64,000 nucleotides of DNA from Myxococcus stipitatus (GCF_037414475.1 NZ_CP147913.1:6508001-6572000); one strand, 5' to 3'; numbered from the stretch's first letter, positions 50,601 through 58,732 are shown. A program made the numbers and translations. The notes: generated from the sequence alone by a model not told the origin.

Positions 50601-51375
50601 TGGGGCCGCCCCCGGTGATGGGGATGTTGATGCTCTTGAAGTCGGTGATGCCGGCATCGGGGAACAGCTGGATGCCCTCGGGGTAGTTCGCGGGGAAGTT
50701 GTCGATGCCGGACGGGTCGTCCGCGAGCAGCGAGTCGAACTTCGTGTTCTTCGCGCGGGTTTCGGAGGCATCGAAGAAGTGCGCGCTGTTGACGGACGTC
50801 TGCTCCGCCAGCCGTGTCCCCTGGATGTCTGTCACATGGGCGGTGAACTGGTCGTTGTACTGGCTGCCGATGAAGTCGGGCGACTCGGCGCTCAGGAAGC
50901 GGTAGTCGAAGGACAGCCGTGTCATGCCCCGAGGCACGTTGAAGGTGATGCGCACGGTGGCGACATCACCGTCCGGGCCCGCGGGGGCGAAGTCGGTGCC
51001 GGGCTCGGGTAGTCGGACCGCGTCGCCGACGTGGCCGGTGCTCAGGACGAGCATGGAGTCGCCCTTGCGCGGCGCAATCTCTCCGAAGCGCTGGAGGACC
51101 ACCGCCGCCTGGGGCACGGGGGAGGTGACCTGCCCCGACACGAACGAGCCCGCGGGGAGGTCCAGCGCGGTGGCTACCTCGGCGGCCGTGGCGAGCGAGG
51201 CCCCCTGGACGGCGGGCTCCAGCCGGTGGTTCTTGAACTTCGCGCGCTCCGCGCTCATGTCGCGGAAGACCTCGGTTTTCGGTGGAGGCGGCTGCGGCTC
51301 GTGGGGGCTGACATCGCCACACGCCAGGGCCAGCGCGATGACGAGCGGGAGCAGGGAGACTTTGCGCGTCTGCAT
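47671..51375 (-). CDS. large exported protein with choice-of-anchor L, lipase-like, Big_2-like and choice-of-anchor A domains
   Basis: A 1234-residue exported protein (signal MQTRKVSLLPLVIALALAC, lipobox-like end). Residues about 45-290 resemble choice-of-anchor L domains (LVLSTGHVGDAV; SFDYRFLSAESPDF). About 420-700 is alpha/beta-hydrolase-like with an elbow reading VIGHGTGG, where Gly replaces the expected Ser; an SDGLLAPGTHN segment near 650 resembles the acid loop. About 890-978 is an Ig-like Big_2-type module. About 982-1230 resembles choice-of-anchor A (VLEDYRGGIDVGGRVAAGG; VVINVRG). The lipase part may be a binding module rather than an enzyme. The ATG at 51375 opens the signal; it lies 46 bp upstream of the fungalysin gene. 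Confidence 0.75.
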   Translation of the reverse strand: MQTRKVSLLPLVIALALACGDVSPHEPQPPPPKTEVFRDMSAERAKFKNHRLEPAVQGASLATAAEVATALDLPAGSFVSGQVTSPVPQAAVVLQRFGEIAPRKGDSMLVLSTGHVGDAVRLPEPGTDFAPAGPDGDVATVRITFNVPRGMTRLSFDYRFLSAESPDFIGSQYNDQFTAHVTDIQGTRLAEQTSVNSAHFFDASETRAKNTKFDSLLADDPSGIDNFPANYPEGIQLFPDAGITDFKSINIPITGGGPITLVFEIRDLGDGILDSTVVIDNVAFASLEMIDPNPVLIDTFLNSVETNTLRLSTLGTPARSVAADGVSAVLLRARVSSLGNMTFTMGATHDPSNGGLVPIGSVAAPTNTIVTRVEEVAPGQFFAFALYLPPEDFKRPGNTNDDMARQRTVGLTTTYTPNGGAPFTDTHVITVVRPPVVTIHDVWSGCDFWGNAGISSSSLHNVTCADYKSTNSESIDSPANSTVVGRAIRTALVKMRDEGTAVTQVDVIGHGTGGLLARKFASRSSYLNANNYGKGDLNRLILSNTPHAGTLVANALTDVRANMKNNFAAEWASLNAELLRAFNFSLDAADGVSPMAIDDLKLNSPALLAIGETRVPTHVLVSANGQNIERKNAHPALLDAIKMIYTNMETYHPLSDGLLAPGTHNLIMRANIARPPTQNVQSSKLFCDQDFDMFATTKDQQGGASTQATTSFMMSITTPTLNHFRTPTNPAYFQRTVELLNSPIASNLFDPMLATPSAPPPPNCTGVFAPEEHASEERGEALPDDAARAWEEPLLAGGIRIVSPAPGTAVSPGATVTVVTEGTDGFVPVLAYVAGAGGVATMDEPPFTTSFQIPLEAIGSVQLVATGINAQKRMRVSAPVVLPVVSSARLSVISILNGDAVLHGIGSTMNLTVNGHYNDGVIRNITARELGTIYSSSNDGIVTVTPAGVVTATGLGIATIVIRNGTVTTSISVVVLEKPVANCVQVRLNDHNLFVLEDYRGGIDVGGRVAAGGTLQLKDFRVGWQLPANDNDNVLVAGQNLELDNGTVWGEARYGGQYLPTGNVVFPRGSVRQGVPVNFATLGASLRRLSTDLAALPLRGTTTVESWGGITLRGTDPKANVFQVEAAAINNATLLTISAPANSMVVINVRGASARFANFGHVFEGGIDETGVLFNLPDATTLTALDYGFYGTVLAPNAHVSFNSGSWVGGMYARSLTGNAVGHLSRLRDTDICR

Positions 51376-51509
51376 CAGGTTCACTCCGTTGCGTTGAGCG
51401 GGAGAGACGGTCGACTGCGGCACGGCGATGCGATGAACAGGCGCGGCCACCCAGCGGTTCTCCACTGGGTGGCCGGCGAGCGATTCGAAAGATGCGCGGT
51501 GCGGAAGGA

Positions 51510-53372
51510 CTACTTGCGCTTCGCGGACATCGCGTAGTCGCGGTGCCACCTGGCCGGCAGCGTCGCCAGCACGTTGGGGTTCTGCTGCGTCATGGCGATG
51601 GACTCGTACTTCGCCTGAATCTGGCCATCACCCACGACGAAGCCGTTGGCGTAGACGACGGTCTGGTCCGCGCCGAGCGCCAGCTTCTCCGCGTCCGAGC
51701 CGACCTTCACGTTGTAGACCTTGCCGGCATACGCCTCGCGGCTGACCTCCACGAGCTTGCTGGGGCCCGTCTTGGTCATCACCACGTCGCCCGTCTTCAG
51801 GTTGCGCGCCTGCACCATGCCGCGCGCCATCACCTGGATGGGGTGCATCTCCGTCATCAGCAGGCTGCGCCCCGCGTCGTTGCGGATGCGCACCATGGGG
51901 ACCGTCTCGGTGCCCACGGCGGTGTCCATGACGGTGAGCGAGGGCTTGTGCGGGTTGCGCACGCGGTCGCCGGCCTTGACCGACTCCACCGGGGCCACCT
52001 GGCCCTCGGCGAGTTCGATTTCGGTGCCCGCCGCCAGACAGCTGTTGGTGACGGTGATTTTCTTGAACGTGTAGTCCGGCCGGGGGAAGCGCGGGTCGGG
52101 GCTCGCGAGGGTGACGGAGGACTGGTACGTCTGTCCGCCCACCGAGGCGACGACGGGCAGGACGATGCGCAGCGACAGCTTCACCTCGTTCTGCACCTGG
52201 CGGCAGCCATCGTCGAAGAAGGCCGAGTTCGCGCCCGTCAGGTCCCACGAGAAGGTCTTCTTGTCGGGGCTCAGGTTGGCGCCCCTCCAGAACTGGCTCA
52301 TCTTCGCCTCGATGAGGTTGCCGTCCGTGACGTCGCAACCCCCACCGGCGTTGGTGAGGATGAGCTTGAGGTGGCCCACGTCATACGTGGGCGTGCCCGC
52401 GTTCAGGTCGGTCTTGAACTGGGTGATTTTCGCCGCGTCGAAGAGGTGCTCGGACGTGAGGGACATCTGCCCCTTCAAGGGCAGCTTCACGGCCTGGGGC
52501 GTGCCGGTCAGGTCGTAGTCGCAGTCCTGGGTCCACGTGCGGTTGAGGCACACGGAGATGAGGCCGTCGTTCAGCACCGTGTCCACGGGCGCGTACACGA
52601 GCAGCTGGGAGAACACCGGCCGCGACGACGTGATGCCGGCGGGGGCGCCGAACTCCGAGAAGATGTACGAGTCCTTGAACCCCTCGACGGAGTCCTCGAC
52701 CTTGTAGGAGGACACGCGGTAGCGGCCCTGGGTCGTCAGCGACAGGTTGCCCGTGGTCGCGATGGGGAGGTCCTTGCCGCCGTCGTACTCCTCGATGAAC
52801 TTGAGGTCGCCCAGCGGGTTGCCGGACGCGTCGGTGAAGTTGGTGTCCGTGTACGTGTAGTAGCTGCCACCCGGGAAGGTGGAGCGCGCGACGCCGATGC
52901 CGTCGTTGGGCTCGGGCGTGGTCTCACCCGCGTTGGCCGCCTCGATGAGGTGCATCTCCTTGCGGTCCGCGGACGTGGCCAGCCCCCGGGGCTCCTCGGA
53001 CGCGAAGCTACCCGCAGCCAGGCCCTGGCTCAGGTGGTCCTTCTGGCGCTGCTCCAACGCCTGGAACAGGTACGGCGAGTTCTCCGGCGTCTTGCCCGCG
53101 AGCCTCAGGCGCGCCACGGCGAAGCGGTACTGCGCCGGGTCCGCGAAGTTCAGCCGGACGCGGACATCCGGCTTGGCGATGCTGTGCAGGTAGCCTTCGT
53201 CCGCCCGGTAGGCGTTCCACTCGGCCTTGCTGAGGCGTCGGGCATCTCCCACGCCCTGCATCGTGCGCCCCGCGTTGGTGAGCTGCTCTCCCTGGGGACT
53301 GGAGGTGCAACCCGACAAGAAGGCCAGGCAGGCGGTGCTACCCATCACCAGATAACGACGCATTCGTGACAT
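51510..53372 (-). CDS. Hint-domain lipoprotein
   Basis: A 620-residue lipoprotein; the signal ends in LAFLSGC, a typical lipobox. Residues about 25-440 are a beta-rich region of unknown family. From Cys445 (NSCLAAGTEIELAEG) to about 575 there is a Hint (Hedgehog/intein) fold: the VESVKAGDRV segment, the block-B motif T507-E-M-H510 followed by PIQV, and ARNLKTGDVV. The usual intein end His-Asn is absent (VVYANGFVVGDG), so splicing is unlikely, but N-terminal cleavage at Cys445, as in Hedgehog or BIL proteins, is possible. GGAGGAGG precedes the ATG at 53372. It lies 29 bp after the subtilisin gene on the same strand. Confidence 0.75.
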   Translation of the reverse strand: MSRMRRYLVMGSTACLAFLSGCTSSPQGEQLTNAGRTMQGVGDARRLSKAEWNAYRADEGYLHSIAKPDVRVRLNFADPAQYRFAVARLRLAGKTPENSPYLFQALEQRQKDHLSQGLAAGSFASEEPRGLATSADRKEMHLIEAANAGETTPEPNDGIGVARSTFPGGSYYTYTDTNFTDASGNPLGDLKFIEEYDGGKDLPIATTGNLSLTTQGRYRVSSYKVEDSVEGFKDSYIFSEFGAPAGITSSRPVFSQLLVYAPVDTVLNDGLISVCLNRTWTQDCDYDLTGTPQAVKLPLKGQMSLTSEHLFDAAKITQFKTDLNAGTPTYDVGHLKLILTNAGGGCDVTDGNLIEAKMSQFWRGANLSPDKKTFSWDLTGANSAFFDDGCRQVQNEVKLSLRIVLPVVASVGGQTYQSSVTLASPDPRFPRPDYTFKKITVTNSCLAAGTEIELAEGQVAPVESVKAGDRVRNPHKPSLTVMDTAVGTETVPMVRIRNDAGRSLLMTEMHPIQVMARGMVQARNLKTGDVVMTKTGPSKLVEVSREAYAGKVYNVKVGSDAEKLALGADQTVVYANGFVVGDGQIQAKYESIAMTQQNPNVLATLPARWHRDYAMSAKRK

Positions 53373-53401
53373 GGTGTTTCCTCCTCCGCTTGAAACAGCT
53401 T

Positions 53402-54790
53402 TCACTGACAGACTTGCTGGAAGTCGGGGCAGCAGTCGTTGAACTCCAGGCACGTCGGGTCGCAGAAGCAGCCCGTCGCCGCTCCGCCGCACAATCCCTT
53501 GCAGCTGTTGGGGTCGGCGACACATTGGTAGTTGCCCTGGCTCAAGTCGCTGAAGAGCAACGAGTTGGGGGAGCCCTGGAGGTCATCCACGCACCCGAGC
53601 GAGGCCGCGCCCAGGAGGTTCACGGAGACCTGCGCGGGGGTGGCCCCTCGGTGGCCTCCCAGGTACTGGGCCACGGCGCCCGCGACATGCGGGGCGGCCA
53701 TGGACGTACCGTCGTCGATGTTCGTCGCCACCGCGTCCCCCGACCAGGCGCCGAGGATGCTCACGCCGGGCGCGAAGAGGTCGACGCAGGGGCCCCAGTT
53801 GGAGAAGAAGGCCCGCTTGTCGTTGTCGTCGACGGCGCCCACGTTGATGACCTTGGGCTCGCTTCCCGGGGACTCGTTGCAGGCGTTGATGTTGCTGTTG
53901 CCCGCCGCCGTCACGACGGTGATGCCCGCGTCGACCAGCGCCGCCGCGGCCTGGTTGACGGGCTGGAAGAACTCACCGGAGAGGCTCAGGTTGGCGACAC
54001 AGGGGCCGTCCTGCCGGGGGCAGTCGGTCCGCACGAAGTCCATGCCCGCGATGATGGTGCCCCACGTCGCGCGGCCGATGCAGTTGAGGATGCGGACCGG
54101 ATGGAGGGTGGCCTGCTTCGCCATGCCGTATTGCGTCCCCACCGCGGTGCTGGCCACGTGGGTGCCATGGCCGTGACAGTCCTCCACGCCGAAGCCGTCG
54201 AAGACGAACGACGCGAAGGAGCCCACCCGTCCGGTGAACTCCGAGTGCTCCGTGTTGAGCCCCGTGTCGAGCACGTACACGTGGACCCCGGCGCCGGTGT
54301 TCTCGTAGTCGTTGTACTGGCCGTCGCGCCCCTGGCGCTGGTCCACGCGGTCGATGCCATCCGAGGGGCTGGGCACGGCGCTCTGCAACCAGACGTGCCG
54401 GTTCTCCTCGATGTACGCCACGCCCGGGTCCCGGCGCAGCCGGTCGAGCTGCGTGTCATCCAGGCGCGCGGTGAAGCCCGGGATGAGGGAGTAGCGGTGC
54501 AACAGCGCGTTGGCTCCGCCCGCGCGGGCGAGGGTGTCCGCCGCGGACGTGAGCGCTCCACCTGAGATTCCCTGGGTGAAGACCACGACATATTCACCGG
54601 GCACACGCACGGACTCGGGCGCGCGGTGGAGCTTCGCGAGCTCCACGCCTTCGACGCCGTCGGACGCCGGCGCGTCCGGTGGGGGCTGCTCCGTGCAGGC
54701 GCTGCCGCCCAGCGCGAGCGCGCCCAGCAGGGACAGGGTTCGCAACGTCACGGCGCGAGCGCGGTGGGCGAGGCTTGGATGTTGCCGCAT
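53402..54790 (-). CDS. S8 subtilisin-like protease with C-terminal somatomedin-B-like domain
   Basis: A 462-residue exported protease. The N-terminus has a hydrophobic signal ending at GSAC (Cys32), then an inhibitor-I9-type propeptide (about 66-137). The proteinase-K-like catalytic domain has Asp175 (VLDTGLN), His211 (GHGTH) and Ser363 (GTSMAAPHVAG). The C-terminal 35 residues contain eight cysteines in the somatomedin-B order (C-x3-C-x6-C-x-C-x3-C-x5-CC-x6-C). SMB modules are best known from animal extracellular proteins such as vitronectin; here it may bind a host or prey protein or stabilise the enzyme. The ATG at 54790 opens the signal and has GGAG upstream. Confidence 0.85.
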   Translation of the reverse strand: MRQHPSLAHRARAVTLRTLSLLGALALGGSACTEQPPPDAPASDGVEGVELAKLHRAPESVRVPGEYVVVFTQGISGGALTSAADTLARAGGANALLHRYSLIPGFTARLDDTQLDRLRRDPGVAYIEENRHVWLQSAVPSPSDGIDRVDQRQGRDGQYNDYENTGAGVHVYVLDTGLNTEHSEFTGRVGSFASFVFDGFGVEDCHGHGTHVASTAVGTQYGMAKQATLHPVRILNCIGRATWGTIIAGMDFVRTDCPRQDGPCVANLSLSGEFFQPVNQAAAALVDAGITVVTAAGNSNINACNESPGSEPKVINVGAVDDNDKRAFFSNWGPCVDLFAPGVSILGAWSGDAVATNIDDGTSMAAPHVAGAVAQYLGGHRGATPAQVSVNLLGAASLGCVDDLQGSPNSLLFSDLSQGNYQCVADPNSCKGLCGGAATGCFCDPTCLEFNDCCPDFQQVCQ

Positions 54791-55043
54791 GGTGTCTCCG
54801 CTGGAAGGCAAACGGGCAGTGCTCGCCCGACACGCACCACCCTCGGGAGGGTCGGGTGGCGAGCGCGGGACGAATGGGAATGAGCGGCGTGTGGGGCCGG
54901 GAGCCGCTCGATGGCGTGAATCCGTGTGGCTCCATGCGCACACGGCGGACGCGAACGGCGGCGGAATGCACTTCGGGGGACCCAGCGCCGTTCGCGAACT
55001 AAGGACGCGCGCGGCCTTCAACCTATGCAGAGATTCTCAATAT

Positions 55044-55943
55044 TCACTTTGGGTGAATAGTTTCATTGAGAATGCGGCTGAGGCTGAGATGGATGTGGCT
55101 TTCGACGGTGCGGAGCAGGCTGGTGAACTCCTGTGACGAGAGGTCCAGCCGCTCCATGAGGAGTCGTCGCGTCTCGTCGTGGACGGCCTGCTGGGCGCTC
55201 TGGAGCCACCGGGAGACCGTGGACTGGTTGACATTGAAAAGGGGGGCCAGCCGAGTGGTGGAGAGCCGGTCCACGAAGTGCAGCCGCAAGAGGTAGCGGT
55301 GCTCGCTGGGGAGGATGGCGAAGGCATCCTCGAGGGCGCGGCGGAACTCGTCCTGGTAGCGCCGCTGGATGGTCTCCACCTCGGGGTCCGCGTCTGGGGA
55401 GGGCACCAGCTCCAGGAGGGCGTCGCTGAGCGAGCCTTCCTCCTGAGGCTTTCTCAGCAGGCTCAGCGCCGTGCGCAGCGAGACGACCCGCACCCAGTTG
55501 GAGAGGGTTCCTCGCCCTGAGTACTCCGCGATGCGTGGCGCGGTGTCGGTGCGGACCAGCAGCCGCTCCCTCACGCGCTGGCGGATCTCATCCACCACCG
55601 CGGAGGGCAGCCGCATGTGCGCCAGCGCCGAGCCCACCCCCGCCATGTGCTGCCGTTCAAAGGCGGCGAGCGCGGCGGGAATGCTCTGCGCGCAAGCACA
55701 CGCCAGATACAGGTCTCCGGGGACGAACTGGGTAAGCAATGACTCCCATTCATCCGGAGTGGAGCGCCGAGGAAAGTGCAGGGCGAGATGACGGATGAAG
55801 GTATCAGGTGCCAGGGCAATGTCTGGCCATCGCTCAGAGCCCGCTCGCCAGAAGCGGACCAGGAGAGGTTCGAGGCCTTCCGGGGCGTTGTCCCTCAAGC
55901 CACGGCAGCCCGCATGCGCGAGAAATAACGGTGCGAACGCCAA
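55044..55943 (-). CDS. myxobacterial sigma-70 factor (TIGR03001 type)
   Basis: A 299-residue sigma-like protein. It lacks an obvious strong region 2 in its first half but has a region 4 helix-turn-helix (LSTTRLAPLFNVNQSTVSRWLQSAQQAV) and a preceding ALEDAFAILPSEHRYLLRLHF segment. This is the pattern of the Myxococcales-specific TIGR03001 sigma family that neighbours Ser/Thr kinases. A TTG at 55943 is chosen as the start because a perfect AGGAGGGAGGGG tract lies just upstream. The GTG eight codons earlier (55967) has none and would translate the Shine-Dalgarno tract itself. The gene is divergent from the kinase gene and precedes the secreted-protein cluster by 253 bp on the same strand. Confidence 0.8.
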   Translation of the reverse strand: MAFAPLFLAHAGCRGLRDNAPEGLEPLLVRFWRAGSERWPDIALAPDTFIRHLALHFPRRSTPDEWESLLTQFVPGDLYLACACAQSIPAALAAFERQHMAGVGSALAHMRLPSAVVDEIRQRVRERLLVRTDTAPRIAEYSGRGTLSNWVRVVSLRTALSLLRKPQEEGSLSDALLELVPSPDADPEVETIQRRYQDEFRRALEDAFAILPSEHRYLLRLHFVDRLSTTRLAPLFNVNQSTVSRWLQSAQQAVHDETRRLLMERLDLSSQEFTSLLRTVESHIHLSLSRILNETIHPK

Positions 55944-56148
55944 TCCCCCCTCCCTCCTGGCCACCACTATAACCGACCAGGCAGGCCTTGCTGGCTATGC
56001 AAGATAAGCTGAGTGAAGGTCGTCTTTGTGCATGAAATAAGCGAGTTGCTCGGCTTTCTGAAATGCGGCTGTTTTTGTGCGAGACTTCCCGGGGATGTCC
56101 TGAGGGGGGTGCCACATTCTTTCGTCCACCTGCCTGTGTGAAGAAGAC

Positions 56149-57219
56149 GTGGTGTCACTTCTGGAAGGGAGGTTGGAGATGGGGGCTCGGGTCCATCTCC
56201 ACCATCACGCGGCCGAGTGCCCCGCGTGCCGTGCGCTCCTGGTCGCCGCCGTGAGGAGCGACGGCGTCCCGTCCGGTACGGCGCTGGAGAACCAGGAGGC
56301 CACGTGGCGGGGGCTCGTCCCCGGTGAGAGCTGGAAGCCGCCCACGCAGCTGGATGAGTTCCGGCTGGTGCGGCTGTTGGGCCGAGGCGGCATGGGCGCC
56401 GTCTACCTGGCGCATGACACGTCGTTGGACCGGCTGGTGGCGTTGAAGCTGAGCGTCGCGCTCCAGCCGGACACGCGCACGGTGGCGAGCTTCGCCGTGG
56501 AGGCGCGAGCGATTGCGCGTATCAAGCACCCCAACGTGGTCACCGTGTTCCGGGCCGGAGAGGTCCAAGGGCGGCCGTATCTGGTCTACGAATATGTCGA
56601 GGGCAAGAGCCTGGCGGAGCTGCGCCTGCCGTTGCCGTGGCGGTACGTGTTGGACATCGCGGTGGGGCTGGCGCGAGGACTGAGGGCGGCGCACCAGCGC
56701 GGGGTGTTGCACCGGGACTTGAAGCCGGGCAACGCCATCCTGGATACGGATGGCACCGTCAAGTTGCTCGACTTCGGGCTCGCCGCGTTCGTCGAGGCGG
56801 ATCTCCTGACGCCCAGGGGGGTGTCCGGGGTGGTGGGGACACCGCGCTACCTGGCGCCCGAACTCTGGTCCGGCGCGGAGGCGACGCCTCAGAGCGACCT
56901 CTATGCGCTGGGGCTGCTCTTGTACGAGCTGTGCACGGGGACGCTGCCCCGCACCCCAGGCCCGCTGTCCCGGCTGTCCGGCGCCACGGAGCCCCTGGGC
57001 TGGAGCGGGGCGCTGCTGGAGCGTGCTCCTGGCATCGACCCGGAGTTCGCCCAGGCCATCGAGCGGTGCCTCGCGGAGGACCCGCTGCAGCGCTTCGTCA
57101 GGGCGGAGGCGCTGTGTGGTGTGTTGGAGCGGCTGGGTGGCGGACCCGTGGACGCGGCGTTCGCCGCCGCCAGGTCCGAGCACGGGGCGCGGACCTGGGG
57201 GGCGCACCACACGCTGTAG
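56149..57219 (+). CDS. Ser/Thr protein kinase with N-terminal zinc-finger-like motif
   Basis: A 356-residue soluble protein kinase. The N-terminal 30 residues include His20-x3-Cys24-x2-Cys27 (HAAECPAC), like the zinc motif of ZAS anti-sigma domains and common in this group of myxobacterial kinases. The kinase domain (about 71-335) has LGRGGMGAVYLAHD, Lys100 (VALKLS), the catalytic loop HRDLKPGN with Asp190, and DFG with Asp208. No transmembrane segment is seen. The GTG at 56149 is the first conventional start. The open frame continues to 56104, and a strong GAGGGGGG ribosome-binding tract (56102-56109) lies upstream of a possible ATT start at 56116, so the N-terminus may be longer. It is divergent from the sigma gene. 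Confidence 0.85.
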   Translation: MVSLLEGRLEMGARVHLHHHAAECPACRALLVAAVRSDGVPSGTALENQEATWRGLVPGESWKPPTQLDEFRLVRLLGRGGMGAVYLAHDTSLDRLVALKLSVALQPDTRTVASFAVEARAIARIKHPNVVTVFRAGEVQGRPYLVYEYVEGKSLAELRLPLPWRYVLDIAVGLARGLRAAHQRGVLHRDLKPGNAILDTDGTVKLLDFGLAAFVEADLLTPRGVSGVVGTPRYLAPELWSGAEATPQSDLYALGLLLYELCTGTLPRTPGPLSRLSGATEPLGWSGALLERAPGIDPEFAQAIERCLAEDPLQRFVRAEALCGVLERLGGGPVDAAFAAARSEHGARTWGAHHTL

Positions 57220-57238
57220 AGGACGGAGGAGGGGAGGG

Positions 57239-58732
57239 CTACAGCTCCACCTTCTTCTCCGTGTGGGTCGCTCCGTCGAAGCGCAGCATCATGCCCTTGT
57301 TGTCGTAGCGGGTGATGATGTTGACGGGCCGGCGCCAGAGGGACTGGAGGTTGCGGAGCGTCTCGCGTGCGTAGTCGCCCTTGAGGTCCTGTCCGTCGTG
57401 CTTGTGCGCGAGCAGGAGCTCACCCCGGTTCTCGTGGTTGCCGTCCACCACCTCGATGATGGGCTGGCCGAAGTTGGTGAGCCCTTGCAAGAGCTTGCTC
57501 TTCACCTTGCGGAACTCACGGTCCAGGATTTCCCACGAGTTGCGCTTGTCATTGAAGCCATACACGAAGAGCTTCTGCTCCATCGCGAACTCAGGCGTCA
57601 GGAACGTGTCGATGAAAGTGATGTCGTTGTAGTGCTTGCGGACCTCGAAAATCTTCTCCCGGCCCGCGCCCAGCTTCTTGTCCCAGGAGCGGCGGGCGCG
57701 CAAGTCATCACACTCGTCCCACTCCTTGCCGAAGCGGCCCTTGTTCCACCGCTCCTCGATATCGCGCCACAGCTCGATGCCCAGCTTGTAGGGATTGATG
57801 GCGCCGGGGCGGGTGCCCATGGTGCCCGAGTGGTGGTCCGCGTAGTCGATGATTTCATCATCGCGCAGGGCGCGGCGGGTCATGATGGTGGAGTGCCAGT
57901 AGCTGGCCCAGCCCTCGTTCATGATTTTCGTCTGGCCCTGGGGCGCGAAGTAGTGCGCCTCCTCGCGCAGAATCGCGAGGATGTCTGACTCCCACGGCTC
58001 CAGCGGGGCCTCTTCCAGGAGGAAGAGCAGCACGTCGCGCTGGGGGCGCTCGGGGAACTTCTTGGCGCGCTGCTTCTCCTCCTCCACCTTCTTGCGTTGG
58101 GAGTCGAGGAACTCGGACGGGTTGATGTAGCCGCGCATGTATTCACGGCCGACCTTGAAGCCCTCCACGCGCTCGTTGGCCTTGAGCTCGTCCTCCGCGC
58201 GCCGGGGGTCCGGGTTGCGGCGGATGTGGGGCGAGTGCTGGTCGATGAGATTCTCCAGGCTCAGCGTGCGGTCGATGAAGTCCTCGACCTTCTCCACGCC
58301 AATCTTGTCCACCCACCGCCGCACGCGGGTGGCGTGGTTGGCCATCTCATCAATCATCCGCCGGTTGGTGTGCCGGAAGGAGAAGTTGTTCTTGAAGAAG
58401 TCGCAGTGTCCGTACACGTGGGCCATGACCAGCTTCTGGTCCACCTCCGGATTGCTCTCCATCAAGTAGGCGTAGCAGGGGTCATTGTTGATGACGAGCT
58501 CGTAGATTTTGCTCAGCCCGTACTCGTAGCCCTTGGCGAGCTGCTCGTACTCCATGCCCCAGCGCCAGTGGGGATAGCGGGTGGGAAAGCCGCCGTAGGC
58601 GGCCACCATGTTCATCTCGTCGTAGGACACCATCTCGAAGACGGTGTCGAAGAAGTCCAGGCCGAACTCCTTCGCATAGCCGTGGATTTCGTCCCTCAAG
58701 GCGGCGAGACGGGGTGTGAGGCTCTTGGGCAT
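57239..58732 (-). CDS. SpoVR family protein
   Basis: A 497-residue SpoVR/YcgB-type protein, the usual family length. Conserved blocks include FEMVSYDEMNMVAAYGGFPTRYPHW near the N-terminus, the MAHVYGHCDFFKNN segment, the REEAHYFAPQGQTKIMNEGWASYWHS block, and GAINPYKLGIELW. SpoVR is needed for spore cortex formation in Bacillus; in enterics the homologue belongs to the RpoS-dependent yeaG-yeaH-ycgB set. Biochemical function is unknown. It is the last gene of the prkA-yeaH-spoVR operon, 35 bp after the YeaH-like gene. A link to starvation or sporulation here is inferred from context. Confidence 0.92.
   Translation of the reverse strand: MPKSLTPRLAALRDEIHGYAKEFGLDFFDTVFEMVSYDEMNMVAAYGGFPTRYPHWRWGMEYEQLAKGYEYGLSKIYELVINNDPCYAYLMESNPEVDQKLVMAHVYGHCDFFKNNFSFRHTNRRMIDEMANHATRVRRWVDKIGVEKVEDFIDRTLSLENLIDQHSPHIRRNPDPRRAEDELKANERVEGFKVGREYMRGYINPSEFLDSQRKKVEEEKQRAKKFPERPQRDVLLFLLEEAPLEPWESDILAILREEAHYFAPQGQTKIMNEGWASYWHSTIMTRRALRDDEIIDYADHHSGTMGTRPGAINPYKLGIELWRDIEERWNKGRFGKEWDECDDLRARRSWDKKLGAGREKIFEVRKHYNDITFIDTFLTPEFAMEQKLFVYGFNDKRNSWEILDREFRKVKSKLLQGLTNFGQPIIEVVDGNHENRGELLLAHKHDGQDLKGDYARETLRNLQSLWRRPVNIITRYDNKGMMLRFDGATHTEKKVEL

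Noticed and set aside
47779-51012. A 1077-codon plus-strand frame opposite the anchor-domain gene
   Set aside because: Shadow composition and no domains, whereas the minus strand shows a signal peptide and several recognisable modules.
51510-52043. Possible full intein in the Hint lipoprotein
   Set aside because: There is no terminal His-Asn and no C-extein continuation; a Hedgehog/BIL-like Hint domain fits better.
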